Shown: positions 50,879 to 60,641, numbered from the stretch's first letter. The stretch: DNA of 64,000 nucleotides from Capsulimonas corticalis (GCF_003574315.2 NZ_AP025739.1:434001-498000); one strand, 5' to 3'. A program made the numbers and translations. Notes: generated from the sequence alone by a model not told the origin.

Positions 50879-52555
50879 ATGTCCTCTCTTCGACTGATGC
50901 TGGAGCTGAAGCTCAAGCTGACCTGGCGAGGTTATCGACGCAGCACGTGGAAGATTCTGGGCGCGATCCTGCTTCTGCTGGCCTTCCTGCCGGTCAGCGG
51001 ATTCGTTTCGTTCGGCCTCTGGTGGCTGCTGAACAATGTCGGCCCTTCGCTGCAAATGCCGATTGCCCGCGACGCCCTTACGGTCGTATTCGTGATCTGG
51101 GCCGTCACCCCGCTGCTTGGGTTTCAGCTCAACGAATCCTACGACCTGACCAAACTATTCGTCTACCCGATCTCCTACCAGACGATCTTTGTGGGCAGCG
51201 TTCTGGGAGGACTTCTCGACACGCCGGTGCTGCTGATGCTGCCGCCGCTGGTCGTGCTCCTCGTTCACTTCTCGCCGAATTTTGGGGCGGGCGTCCTCAA
51301 TTTCCTGCTGCTGACGTCATTTCTTCTGCTGACGCTGGCCCTCGCGCAGCTGATCACGCTGACGCTTGTCGGGTTCCTGCGCAGCCGCCGTTTCCGCGAT
51401 ATCACCGTCGTGCTGTTCCCGCTGATCGGATTGTGCTATTACGTCGGCCAGCAGGTCCTCGTGCGGCGGTTCTCCACATTCAGTCACAATCTTCTTTCGC
51501 CACAGATCCTCAACGCTCCGCCCTGGCGCATTGCGGATCGGCTCCCCTCCGGTTTCGCCGCGTCGGGACTGGAGGCGACGGCAGCGAATGACTGGGGACG
51601 CGCGCTGCTGCTGCTCGTTCTGATCCTCGCCGCCGGCGCGGCGATCGCGGCGGCGGCCGCGCGGGTCCTGCGCCAGCTTTATTTGGGCGACGCCGGACCG
51701 GGCATCGCCCGGATCGGGCAGCCGTCCGCCGCCACGCCGTTAGCGAAGGGGCCGCAGCTCCCCGGGTGGCTGCCGGAGACGATCGCGGCGATCGCCGCCA
51801 AGGAGTTCGTTTACCTGCGGCGCGATCCTCAGTACAAAGCGCTGGCGGTCCAGAGCGTATTCTATCTGGTGATGATCACCGCGCCGATCTTCATGCCCGC
51901 AGTTTCGTCGGGGCGAGCGCTGCCATCGTTCTTCGGCGATTACATCCCCATCGCCCTCAGTGGGGCGCTGCTGCTCTCCATGGCGCCGCTGATCTTCAAC
52001 TGCTTCGGCGGCGAAGGCGCTGCGATCTCCGTCCTGTTTTCGCTTCCCGTCTCACGACGAGACATTCTGCTGGGAAAGAACCTGGCCCATCTGGTGATGC
52101 TCGTGGCGCTGAATGCGGCGGGGCTGCTGCTGTCGGCGGCGTTCAGCGGGCACTGGGAAAAGATCCCGATCACGATCACCTGGGTGCTGCTGGCGTCCCC
52201 GGTGCTGCTGGCGGCGGGCAATCTGATCTCGGTCCAGCTGCCGCACCGGATGATCGTGCGCGGCCAGCGCTGGCAAAAAGGCGGCGCGCCTGCGGCCGGC
52301 GGCGACAGCGCCGGCTGCGCCGTCGCCTTCCTGCACCTGCTCGCCTACGGCGTCACCCTGCTCGCCCTCTTCCCGGTCGCCATGGCGATCCTGCTGCCCG
52401 CCGTCTCCATCATCTCCCCCGCCTGGTACGCGCTCTCACTGCCCCTCGCCGCCGTCTATTCCATCGCGCTCTACGGGATCTTACTGGGCCAGGCCGAAAC
52501 CTGGCTGCTGCGCCGCGAGCCGGAGATCGCCGCGCAGGTCACGCCGCCGGATTAA
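50879..52555 (+). CDS. ABC transporter permease
   Basis: A 558-residue integral membrane protein with about a dozen hydrophobic segments, for example ILGAILLLLAFLPVSGFVSF, VLNFLLLTSFLLLTLALAQL and LVLILAAGAAIAAAAA. ATG 50879 follows GGGGAG and the ATPase stop by 5 nt. It pairs with the ATPase as an EcsB/NatB-like exporter. Its stop overlaps the convergent AraC-family stop by 4 nt. Confidence 0.88.
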   Translation: MSSLRLMLELKLKLTWRGYRRSTWKILGAILLLLAFLPVSGFVSFGLWWLLNNVGPSLQMPIARDALTVVFVIWAVTPLLGFQLNESYDLTKLFVYPISYQTIFVGSVLGGLLDTPVLLMLPPLVVLLVHFSPNFGAGVLNFLLLTSFLLLTLALAQLITLTLVGFLRSRRFRDITVVLFPLIGLCYYVGQQVLVRRFSTFSHNLLSPQILNAPPWRIADRLPSGFAASGLEATAANDWGRALLLLVLILAAGAAIAAAAARVLRQLYLGDAGPGIARIGQPSAATPLAKGPQLPGWLPETIAAIAAKEFVYLRRDPQYKALAVQSVFYLVMITAPIFMPAVSSGRALPSFFGDYIPIALSGALLLSMAPLIFNCFGGEGAAISVLFSLPVSRRDILLGKNLAHLVMLVALNAAGLLLSAAFSGHWEKIPITITWVLLASPVLLAAGNLISVQLPHRMIVRGQRWQKGGAPAAGGDSAGCAVAFLHLLAYGVTLLALFPVAMAILLPAVSIISPAWYALSLPLAAVYSIALYGILLGQAETWLLRREPEIAAQVTPPD

Positions 52556-53436
52556 CGATCCGTATTCGTCATCGACCGATATGCCCCCGGGGTATATCCC
52601 ATCTTTTTCTTGAAGATCCGAAAGAAATAATTGTCCGACTCGAAGCCCGATCGCTGGCCGATCGCTTCGACGGTCAGCGTCGTGGTGCGCAGCAGTTCCG
52701 AAGCATGATGGATTCGCAGCTGGAGATGGTACTGTGCGGGCGAGATCCCCGTATACTCACGGAAGGCACGCCGAAACCAGCAATAACCGACTCCCAGCTC
52801 CACCGCAAGCTCTTCCACATTCACCGGCTCATGGACTCTCTCGCGCAGATTCGCCTTCGCCGCCTCGACGACGCGCGCAATTTCCGTTCCGGCGAAGTTC
52901 TGACGCAGGGACGCCGCCATTGCAACCGCCAGCACCTGCAGCGCTCCGGCCGCAATCACCTTCTGATAGCCGACCTGCTCGTCGCGCATCTCTTGGAAGA
53001 TACGACTGAACTCCTCCACCAGGCGCTCGCTGTGACCGATATTCAGCACAGGCTGCGCGGTCGTGAGTGGATATTCCGCCACCAGCTCCGCCGCGCGCTT
53101 CCCCTGAAAACCAATCCAATATTCATCCCATCCCGTCTCAAGGTCTGGACTATAGCGATGCCATTCCCCGGGAAATAGCATAAAGAGCATCCCCGCCTTA
53201 ATCTGCGCGCTTCCGCCCAATCTCGATTGGAAAACGCCGCCGCCACGCGTGATATAGATCACCTGATACTCCTGAAGCGTCCGCCCCTGTGTCCAGCGCA
53301 AGTCATGATCGTCCGGATGGTTCAGCGGCGGATACGGAGTATGCGGGGGGATCAGCGTGTAACCGCCCGAGACGACAAACAGGCTTTGACGCCGGACTTC
53401 TTCGCCAACCGGGAGATAGCGGTAAAAGTGTTTCAT
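52552..53436 (-). CDS. AraC-family transcriptional regulator
   Basis: About 294 residues. An N-terminal cupin (QEYQVIYITRGGGVFQSRLG; FMLFPGEWHRYSPD) is followed by two C-terminal helix-turn-helices (VEELAVELGVGYCWFRRAFR; TVEAIGQRSGFESDNYFFRI). The start at MKHFYRY (53436) is preferred; an ATG at 53499 adds 21 residues but falls inside the 74-bp repeat upstream. It is divergent from the pseudopilin gene and the repeats between are its likely sites. Confidence 0.9.
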   Translation of the reverse strand: MKHFYRYLPVGEEVRRQSLFVVSGGYTLIPPHTPYPPLNHPDDHDLRWTQGRTLQEYQVIYITRGGGVFQSRLGGSAQIKAGMLFMLFPGEWHRYSPDLETGWDEYWIGFQGKRAAELVAEYPLTTAQPVLNIGHSERLVEEFSRIFQEMRDEQVGYQKVIAAGALQVLAVAMAASLRQNFAGTEIARVVEAAKANLRERVHEPVNVEELAVELGVGYCWFRRAFREYTGISPAQYHLQLRIHHASELLRTTTLTVEAIGQRSGFESDNYFFRIFKKKMGYTPGAYRSMTNTDR

Positions 53437-53489
53437 CTGGATAAACGTCGCCTTGCGGCTATGAACAGCCGCCTGTACGACGGTATACC

Positions 53490-53563
53490 TGTTTTTCATT
53501 CAAAAAGTGCACCTTTGATTTTAAAGCGTGCATATCTCAAATATTACTAGCGCGCAATACTAA
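53490..53563 (+). repeat. 74-bp direct repeat, copy 1 (AraC-type operator region)
   Basis: It aligns without gaps to 53651-53724, offset 161 bp. The conserved parts are TGTTTTTC, TCAAAAAGT, CACCTTT and ACTAGCGCGC followed by ATACTAA. It overlaps the start region of the AraC gene. Confidence 0.75.
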
Positions 53564-53650
53564 ACGTGGCTATCCATCCAAACCATCGAAAACATTTCTT
53601 TGATGGTGATAATGGGCTTTTTGAGAAAATCAGCAAAATTGCTCAAATTT

Positions 53651-53724
53651 TGTTTTTCGCTCAAAAAGTACACCTTTAATATCACAATGTTCATTCTCAA
53701 GAAGCTACTAGCGCGCTATACTAA
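53651..53724 (+). repeat. 74-bp direct repeat, copy 2 (contains the pseudopilin promoter)
   Basis: Second copy of the repeat; its end supplies the promoter of the pseudopilin gene. The duplication suggests an activator binding on both sides of the divergent region. Confidence 0.75.
53694..53722 (+). promoter_or_regulatory. Promoter of the pseudopilin gene at 53761
   Basis: TATACT is a good -10, but the -35 17 nt upstream (TTCTCA) is weak, as expected if the AraC protein activates it. The leader is about 32 nt. Confidence 0.6.
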
Positions 53725-53760
53725 GATTATCGTTCTCATGATTACTCAAGGAGCTTAACA

Positions 53761-54507
53761 ATGAAATCTCGTTTTGGATTCACTCTCATTGAATTACTAG
53801 TAGTAATCGCAATAATTGCGATTCTCGCAGCCATTCTCTTCCCCGTCTTCGCCAAAGCCCGTGAGAAGGCTCGGCAAATCACGTGCGCCTCCAACCTCAA
53901 ACAGCTAGGCCTGGGCTTCCTTCAGTATACGCAGGACTATGATGAGATGTTGCCGTATCGCAGCGGATCGACGGGCGCGCAGGTCATCTGGCCCGTGACG
54001 ATTATGCCTTACCTGAAATCTATCGCAGTGTTCTCCTGCCCGGACGACAGCACGAAGAGCAGCGCCGGATTCGCGCAGAATCCCCCTCTCTCCTATGCAG
54101 CCAATCAGAATGTGATCACCTCCCCGGGCAACGCCATCCCGTCGTTCAATGCGCCGGCGTCCACCGTACTGCTGGCGGAGCAGGTGAACAATACGATCGA
54201 CTTCAAAACCACGACGTACAGCAATTACGACACCATTTGCATGACGTTCGGCCGCCCGGGATGGGGCGTCGAACTGGTGACGGGATACATGGGAGGCTCC
54301 AATTCCGCAAAATGGTCGCGCCCGGCTCGCCACACCGAAGCCTCGAACTTCCTGGCGCTGGACGGCCACGTCAAATGGGTGCGCGGCGCGGCGGTCAGCC
54401 CAGGACTGGATAATTCGTCGGCAACCGGCGCCGAGACCGGCGGAACGTATGGCGCCGCCGCTGGCACAGGCAACGGCGCTTACGCCTTGACATTCAGCCG
54501 AATGTAA
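53761..54507 (+). CDS. Pseudopilin-like secreted protein, H-X9-DG type, AraC-linked
   Basis: A 248-residue protein with prepilin signal [18 protein letters not shown], block [20 protein letters not shown] and H-X9-DG ([18 protein letters not shown]), then a Gly/Ala-rich tail ending LTFSRM. CAAGGAGC precedes the ATG. It lies between an AraC gene and a rhamnosidase, so it may be induced with it. Confidence 0.9.
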   Translation: MKSRFGFTLIELLVVIAIIAILAAILFPVFAKAREKARQITCASNLKQLGLGFLQYTQDYDEMLPYRSGSTGAQVIWPVTIMPYLKSIAVFSCPDDSTKSSAGFAQNPPLSYAANQNVITSPGNAIPSFNAPASTVLLAEQVNNTIDFKTTTYSNYDTICMTFGRPGWGVELVTGYMGGSNSAKWSRPARHTEASNFLALDGHVKWVRGAAVSPGLDNSSATGAETGGTYGAAAGTGNGAYALTFSRM

Positions 54508-54572
54508 ACCGCGACGCAATTGAACATTTTGTTTTCTCATTGCGTCGTTTGGGAAACCTTTCTTTGAATAAC

Positions 54573-57302
54573 ATGAAACTCTTCGGCCCACTTGCAGGAG
54601 GCGCGGGATTATTCCTGTGCCTCTTCGGCAACTTCCTTCCCGCCGCCTGCGGCGCTCAAAAATCCATGTCTCCGTTGAAACCCATTGCTCCACGCTGTGA
54701 ATACGCCTCATCTCCAATGGGGGTAGACACCGCAACACCCCGGCTTTCCTGGGGACTGGAAAGCGCGATCCGTGAACAGCGGCAGACGGCGTATCAGGTG
54801 ATTGCGACGACCCAGGAAAGACAGGTCTGGGACAGCGGCAAGGTTCTTTCCGCCCAAACCCAGCAAATTGAATACTCAGGAGCTCCATTGCAGTCGGCGC
54901 AAGGCGTTGCCTGGAAAGTGCGCGTCTGGGATCAACACGGCGTCGCTTCGCCCTGGAGCCCGACCGCACGCTGGACGATGGGCATCCTGAGCCTGGCGGA
55001 TTGGGGCGCGGCCCGATGGATCGGCGCGCCCCCGACAACAGAAGCCGCCACCGATTCGCTGCTTCTGCGGCGGCAGTTCCTGGTAAAGCCGCGCCTGACG
55101 CGCGCGCTGGCGTTCGTGTGCGGGCTGGGCCAGTACGAGATGTCGGTCAACAGCGTGAAGGCGGGCGACGATGTGCTTGCGCCGGGCTGGAGCAAGTACG
55201 ACAAAACATGTCTCTACGACACTCGGGATATCACATCTCTGTTGCGCCCAGGCCCCAACGCCATCGGGCTTCTGCTGGGCAACGGGATGTACAATGTCCA
55301 TGGCGGACGCTACACAAAGTTCACCCGATCGTTTGGCCCGCAAAAGGCGATCTGCCGGATGCGCCTGGAGTACGCCGACGGCTCCGTGCAGACAATCGAC
55401 AGCAACGGCGCCTGGCGCACGGCTCCCGGCCCCATCACGTTTTCCTCCGTCTATGGAGGGGAAGATTACGACGCCCGGCTTCTGCCCATTGGCTGGAGCA
55501 GTCCTCGCTTTAACGACGATCGATGGGAGCGCGCGGCGATCCTCTCCGGTCCCGGCGGAGAGTTGCGCGGAATGAGCGCCGCCGCCCCGCCGATTCGGAC
55601 ATTTGAGGCGTTCACGCCGGTCGCCGTCAAACAATTACGGCCAGGCGTCGCCGTTTACGACCTTGGGCAGAACGCGTCGATCATGCCGCGCGTCACCGTC
55701 ACCGGCCCGGCGGGATCAACCGTTCAAATCATTCCCGCCGAACTCATCCATAAAGATGGATCGGTGGACCGCGCGTCGGTGGGCGACGCTCCTGCTTACT
55801 GGAAATACACGCTGGCGGGAAATGGCGCGGAGAGTTATTTCTCCAAGTTCTACTATCATGGATGCCGCTACCTTCAGGTGGAGGTCAGCAGCCCGGGCGG
55901 AGCCGCGCCGCCGGTCATCCACTCCTTGAGCGGCGTGGTGATCGGTTCCGCTTCTCCCTCCATCGGCGAGTTTCATTGCTCCAACGATCTGTTTAACCGC
56001 ATCCACACCCTGGTCCGATGGGCCCAGCGGAGCAACATGGTCAGCGTCATGACGGATTGTCCCCACCGAGAGCGACTGGGCTGGCTGGAGGAAGACCATC
56101 TCAACGGACCGTCCCTGCGCTACAACTTCGATTTGAACCAGCTCTTCGGCAAGATCGAAAGCGACATGGCCGATTCGCAGACTCCCGAGGGGCTGATCCC
56201 GAGCATCGCGCCGGAGTATCCGGTCTTCGGCGGCGACTTCCGCGATTCTCCGGAGTGGGGCAGCGCGTCCATACTGGTTCCATGGCAGCAGTATGAGTTT
56301 ACCGGCGACTCCGCCCTGCTCCGGCGCCGCTATGACGTGATGCGGCGCTACCTCGATTATCTGACCGGCAAGGCCAAAGGGCATCTCCTCGAATATGGCC
56401 TTGGCGATTGGTATGACATTGGTCCCAATCCGCCGGGCTACTCGCAGTTGACGCCTAACGGGCTGACCGCCACCGCGTTTTATTATCAGGACGCCGTGAT
56501 TGTCGCCCGCGCCGCCCAGATGCTGGGGCACACGGAGGACACGACGCGATACGATGCTCTCGCCGAACAGATCAAAGCGGCGTTCAACGCCAAGTTCTGG
56601 AACGCTGAGACCGGGCAGTATGCGACCGGCTCCCAGACCGCCAACGCGATTCCGCTCGTGATGGGCCTGGCGCCCGCCGCCGCGCGTCCATCGCTCGTCG
56701 AGGCGCTCGTCAGCGATGTTCAACGCCATGGAAACGCCGTCACGGCGGGCGATGTTGGGTATCGTTATTTGCTGAAAGCATTGCAGGAAGGCGGACGTTC
56801 CGACGTGATCTTCGCAATGAACAATCAGTCAGACAAGCCAGGCTACGGCTACCAGCTCAAGATGGGCGCGACAAGCCTCACCGAAGCCTGGGACGCCCTC
56901 CCCAGTTCGTCGCAAAATCACTTCATGCTCGGCCAGATCAACGAATGGTTCTACGGAGGCCTGGCAGGCATCCAGTTCGACCCAAACGCCCCAGGGTTTC
57001 AGAAGATCGTGATCAAGCCGGCAATCGTCGGAGACATCACTTCAACACGAGCCAGCTATGATTCCGTCCAAGGACGAATTATCAGCGCCTGGAAACGAGA
57101 TGGAGCCACGCTCACACTGGACGTCACGATCCCGCCCAATACGACCGCGACCGTCTACCTGCCGACGCGTGATCGGGCATCCGTGAGGGAAAATGGAAAA
57201 GCCGTTTCCAAAGCGAAAGGCGTTCAGTTCTTGAGAAACGAAGACGGAGTCGGCGTCTACCAGATCGAATCCGGGCATTACACGTTCACGGCTCTCTATT
57301 GA
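54573..57302 (+). CDS. Secreted alpha-L-rhamnosidase, GH78
   Basis: A 909-residue protein with signal peptide (residues 1-28). An N-terminal Fn3-like domain (LSWGLESAIREQRQTAYQVI), beta domains and the (alpha/alpha)6 barrel follow. The general-acid region DCPHRERLGWLEED lies at 495-508 and the base is probably Glu771 in SLTEAWD. It removes terminal rhamnose from plant or bacterial glycans. ATG 54573 gives a better signal peptide than TTG 54540. It follows the pseudopilin stop by 65 nt and may share its transcript. Confidence 0.92.
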   Translation: MKLFGPLAGGAGLFLCLFGNFLPAACGAQKSMSPLKPIAPRCEYASSPMGVDTATPRLSWGLESAIREQRQTAYQVIATTQERQVWDSGKVLSAQTQQIEYSGAPLQSAQGVAWKVRVWDQHGVASPWSPTARWTMGILSLADWGAARWIGAPPTTEAATDSLLLRRQFLVKPRLTRALAFVCGLGQYEMSVNSVKAGDDVLAPGWSKYDKTCLYDTRDITSLLRPGPNAIGLLLGNGMYNVHGGRYTKFTRSFGPQKAICRMRLEYADGSVQTIDSNGAWRTAPGPITFSSVYGGEDYDARLLPIGWSSPRFNDDRWERAAILSGPGGELRGMSAAAPPIRTFEAFTPVAVKQLRPGVAVYDLGQNASIMPRVTVTGPAGSTVQIIPAELIHKDGSVDRASVGDAPAYWKYTLAGNGAESYFSKFYYHGCRYLQVEVSSPGGAAPPVIHSLSGVVIGSASPSIGEFHCSNDLFNRIHTLVRWAQRSNMVSVMTDCPHRERLGWLEEDHLNGPSLRYNFDLNQLFGKIESDMADSQTPEGLIPSIAPEYPVFGGDFRDSPEWGSASILVPWQQYEFTGDSALLRRRYDVMRRYLDYLTGKAKGHLLEYGLGDWYDIGPNPPGYSQLTPNGLTATAFYYQDAVIVARAAQMLGHTEDTTRYDALAEQIKAAFNAKFWNAETGQYATGSQTANAIPLVMGLAPAAARPSLVEALVSDVQRHGNAVTAGDVGYRYLLKALQEGGRSDVIFAMNNQSDKPGYGYQLKMGATSLTEAWDALPSSSQNHFMLGQINEWFYGGLAGIQFDPNAPGFQKIVIKPAIVGDITSTRASYDSVQGRIISAWKRDGATLTLDVTIPPNTTATVYLPTRDRASVRENGKAVSKAKGVQFLRNEDGVGVYQIESGHYTFTALY

Positions 57303-57361
57303 CGAGATCCGACTCGCCTCTCCCTATTCTGGGCTCATTGCGGTAGTTTTTCCCGACCCCA

Positions 57362-57510
57362 CAATAAATTACGGGGCTGGGGGTTGCTTCGCAACTAGTG
57401 CCCAAAGGGCGCCCACCGTGCCGGACGGAAGATAATTTCGCTAGCATTTCTTATTTTTCCGTCCGGCACGGACGGTCGGCGCGAAGCGCCCCCAGCCGGG
57501 TAATTCATTG
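57362..57510. repeat. MITE-like nested inverted repeat
   Basis: Outer arms (CAATAAATTACGGGGCTGGG against CCCAGCCGGGTAATTCATTG) enclose an inner pair (CCGTGCCGGACGGAA / TTCCGTCCGGCACGG) around an AT-rich loop. It lies between convergent genes and contains no credible gene. GCTTCGC blocks next to the arms recur in the other hairpin elements. Confidence 0.65.
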
Positions 57511-57526
57511 CCCGGTACGCGAAACC

Positions 57527-59344
57527 TTACCCCACCAACGCCTCCATCTCATCGATCATTCCCGACAGAACCCCGAACGCCGCTGTGATCGGCGCGGGCG
57601 AGGTCATATCGATCCCGGCGAGTTTTAAGGCGTCCAGCGGATAGAGCGAACCGCCGGCTTCCAGGAACGCCAGATAGCGGTCGGCGGCGGGCTGGCCTTC
57701 GGCGAGGACTTGCTGGGCGAGGGCGTTCGCCGCCGAGATGCCGGTCGCGTATTGATACACGTAGTAGGCGCTGTAAAGATGGCCGAACTGCGCCCAGGTG
57801 ATCCCGAGGCGCGGCTCATCCAGCTCCACGGCGTCGCCGTAGCCTTCGCGGAACAGCGCAACGATCTTGGCGGACATGCTGTCCGCCGTGACGGGCTGGC
57901 GGGTTTCGAGGCGGGTGTAGAAATCCAGCTCGAAGGCGGCCAGCGTCGGCATCACGAACAGATAACGATGGAAGTTGCTGATCGCTTCCTCCAGCACTTG
58001 CAGGCGGATATTGCGGTCGGTGACCGTCTTGAGGAGATGCGCGCGCACCATCGCCTGATTGAAATTCGACGCCGTTTCGGCGGCGAACAGCGAATAGTCG
58101 GCGTACACATACGGCTGTTTTTCCCAGCTCAAATATGAGTGCATCGAGTGGCCTAACTCGTGCGCCAGCGTGCTCAGGGAAAGGAAATCGTCGTCGTAGT
58201 TCATCATGATAAACGGGCGCGTTCCATACGTTCCCGAGGAGAACGCGCCGCTGCCCTTGCCGACATTCGGCCACGCGTCCACCCATCGATCTTCGAGAAG
58301 CCCCCGGCGCATCGGGCCGAGATAGCGTTCGCCGAGCCGCGCCATGCCGTCGCAGATGATCTCCACGGCCTGCGCGAACGGCAGCGGCGAGCGGTTTTTG
58401 GTCAGCGTCGCCGGGCTTTCGTAAAGGGGGACATCGTAACCGTGCAGCTTCTCCACTCCCAGTCCCTTGCGCAGCACATTCCAATAGCGATGCCAGACGG
58501 GCAGGTTCTCTTTCACGGCGGCGAGCAGGTTGTCCACGACGACGCGCGGGATGGCGTCGGTGAGAATGCGTGAGTGCAGGACGTTCTCATAACCGCGCGT
58601 CCGGACTTTGAAGATCTGGGATTTCCCGGAGGTCGTCAAGCACGCCGCCAGCGTGTTCTTCATGCCGAGATATCCATCGGCGTACGATTCCCAGGCGGCT
58701 TTGCGCACGGCGCGGTCGGCGTGCTGCACAAGCGAGGCCACCGAGCCCTGCGCGACTGTCAGGCGCTCTCCGGACGGCGTGACGGCGTCAGCGAACTTCA
58801 AGTCGGCGTCGATCAGCGCGCTATGCGCGGCGTGCGGCCCGGCGGAGATCTCGCCCACCTGCGCCAGAACTCCCTCGACTTCGGACGACCGCACATGCGG
58901 TTTGGTCAGCGCCAGCGTGTCAAACCGATGTCGATACAGATCCAGCTTCGGCTCGTCGGCCTGAAACGTTGCGAGGGCCTCGGCGGAAATCGCTAGAAAG
59001 TCGGGATCGTAGAACGCGACCGCCGTGCTAAATCGAGTATGGAGCTCCCGCGCCCGACTGGTCAGCGCCTGCGCCTCCTGATCCCCCGCGTCGCCCGCCG
59101 CAAGCATCCCCGCATAAAGCCACACCGGCTCCAGCGCCTGCGACACCGCCTCGATCTCCTCCGTCGCCTGCAGCAGCAGCGCCCCCGATTCCCCGATCCG
59201 TCCCTCAAAACGCGCCAGCCCAGGGATCTTGGCGTCCACGGCGGCGAACGCCGCCTCCCACTCTTCCCGGGACGCGAACACACTTTCCACCGCCCACTGG
59301 CGCTCCAGCGGGACGTCCTGACGACGAGGCAATGTCTGGCTCAT
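57527..59344 (-). CDS. pepF: Oligoendopeptidase F (M3 family)
   Basis: A 605-residue protein of usual length. The zinc motif is LAHELGHSMHSYL (His395, Glu396, His399) with a downstream Glu in FAAETASNFNQA. It cleaves oligopeptides in the cytoplasm. The frame starts at ATG 59344, with AAGGAGCCGCATT just before. Single-gene unit between two hairpin repeats. Confidence 0.94.
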   Translation of the reverse strand: MSQTLPRRQDVPLERQWAVESVFASREEWEAAFAAVDAKIPGLARFEGRIGESGALLLQATEEIEAVSQALEPVWLYAGMLAAGDAGDQEAQALTSRARELHTRFSTAVAFYDPDFLAISAEALATFQADEPKLDLYRHRFDTLALTKPHVRSSEVEGVLAQVGEISAGPHAAHSALIDADLKFADAVTPSGERLTVAQGSVASLVQHADRAVRKAAWESYADGYLGMKNTLAACLTTSGKSQIFKVRTRGYENVLHSRILTDAIPRVVVDNLLAAVKENLPVWHRYWNVLRKGLGVEKLHGYDVPLYESPATLTKNRSPLPFAQAVEIICDGMARLGERYLGPMRRGLLEDRWVDAWPNVGKGSGAFSSGTYGTRPFIMMNYDDDFLSLSTLAHELGHSMHSYLSWEKQPYVYADYSLFAAETASNFNQAMVRAHLLKTVTDRNIRLQVLEEAISNFHRYLFVMPTLAAFELDFYTRLETRQPVTADSMSAKIVALFREGYGDAVELDEPRLGITWAQFGHLYSAYYVYQYATGISAANALAQQVLAEGQPAADRYLAFLEAGGSLYPLDALKLAGIDMTSPAPITAAFGVLSGMIDEMEALVG

Positions 59345-59433
59345 AATGCGGCTCCTTAAAATTCAAAAATCCCCAGCGTTGCGATTACGTGGGGATTTTA
59401 GCATGGATCCGTCAAAACAATGTCACAGGGGGG

Positions 59434-59646
59434 CAAGCCCACCCCCGGCGCTTCGCGTGGCCAACCCACCCCGGCGCTTCGCGCCACCCCTCCCGCCGAC
59501 GGGAAGGGTTTGTAGGATTGCCTCTGACGAAAGCCGCCTGCGATAACACACTCTGAAATCACCCTTCCCGTCGGCGGGAGGGGTGACGCGAAGCGCCGGG
59601 GTGGGTTTGCCCGGGGTCGGCCGAAGCGCCGGGGGTAGGTTCCCCG
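59434..59646. repeat. MITE-like long hairpin with CGGCGCTTCGCG units
   Basis: Arms of about 75-85 bp (59434-59509 and 59560-59646) share CACCCCTCCCGCCGACGGGA and repeated CCCCGGCGCTTCG units, with 50 nt between. A short related piece (CACCCCCGGCGCTTCGG) lies at 48858-48874 after the sensor gene. The gap 59345-59666 holds this element and no gene. Confidence 0.7.
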
Positions 59647-59666
59647 AAGGGTGCGCCAAAAGCAAT

Positions 59667-60641
59667 CTAATCCGTCGCCTTGCCCCTCGGGGGAATATAA
59701 GTCGGCTCGGTCGGCGGCGTGGACTTTGTGCGTGGGAATGGGATCTGAACGACGGTGTTGCTTTGCGTCTCCGTCACGTAAATCGATTTGCCGTCCTTGG
59801 AGAAGCACAGATTGGTGATGTTCTTGCCGGCGTTGACGGGGTACCGGTCCACGATCTGCCCGGAGGGATCGATTTTGACGACGAGGCCATCGCCGAAGAC
59901 GGCGACGTACAGGAAGCCGTCCTTGCTGAAGCGCATGCCGTCGCCGCCGTTCTTCTCGCTGACGGTGGTGAACACGCGCCGGCTTTCCGGCGCGACGACG
60001 CCGCTGGCGGTGATGTCGAACGCGAGGATCGTGTGCTCGGGCGAGATGACGACATAGAGAGTCAGGCCGTCCGGCGACAGCGCGATCCCGTTCGGGAAGC
60101 GCAGGCCGTCCGCGATCTTCGTGACCTGGCGCGTCCCCGGCGCGGCGTAGTAGACGGCGCCGACGGGCTCCTCCCACGAGCCGGCGGGGTCGGTGAAGTA
60201 CAGGCCGCCCTTGCCGTCGAACACAAGATCGTTCGGGCCGCGCAGGGCGCCGCCAGCCTCATTCTTATCTACAATGGTGGTGATCTGCTTCGAGGCCGTG
60301 TTGATGCGCACGATGCGCTTCGCCGCGTGATCGGCGACATACAGGAAGCCGTCGACGCCCATCGTCGCCCCATTGCCCTTGCCGCCGTCCGGGAGGGTCG
60401 CCCACGCAGCATCGAACTTACCGCGCTTCAAGTCGATCCGGGAGATGGCCGACGACTCGCAGTTAACACAGTAGAGATACTGCCCGTCCGATGAAAGCGC
60501 CGGTCCTTCCGGAAACTTCAGGCCCCTGGCGAGAACGCGCTGCTTGGGGGGAGTGGGACCGGAGTTTTTCTCTGAATTCGCCTGGGACGCGTACGCAAGG
60601 AGCGCGCCGACAGAGAACAGCGCGGCGAAACCAAAGTGCAT
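59667..60641 (-). CDS. SMP-30/gluconolactonase-like beta-propeller protein
   Basis: A 324-residue protein with signal peptide (residues about 1-22). Propeller blades show ARGLKFPEGPALSSDGQYLY, GPNDLVFDGKGGLYFTDPAG, GLRFPNGIALSPDGLTLYVV and FSKDGKSIYVTETQ. The Glu, Asn and Asp positions for the metal (FPEGP, GPNDL, FPNGI) are kept, so lactonase activity is plausible. GGAGG lies 9 nt before ATG 60641. A terminator-like structure sits in its leader. Confidence 0.85.
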   Translation of the reverse strand: MHFGFAALFSVGALLAYASQANSEKNSGPTPPKQRVLARGLKFPEGPALSSDGQYLYCVNCESSAISRIDLKRGKFDAAWATLPDGGKGNGATMGVDGFLYVADHAAKRIVRINTASKQITTIVDKNEAGGALRGPNDLVFDGKGGLYFTDPAGSWEEPVGAVYYAAPGTRQVTKIADGLRFPNGIALSPDGLTLYVVISPEHTILAFDITASGVVAPESRRVFTTVSEKNGGDGMRFSKDGFLYVAVFGDGLVVKIDPSGQIVDRYPVNAGKNITNLCFSKDGKSIYVTETQSNTVVQIPFPRTKSTPPTEPTYIPPRGKATD

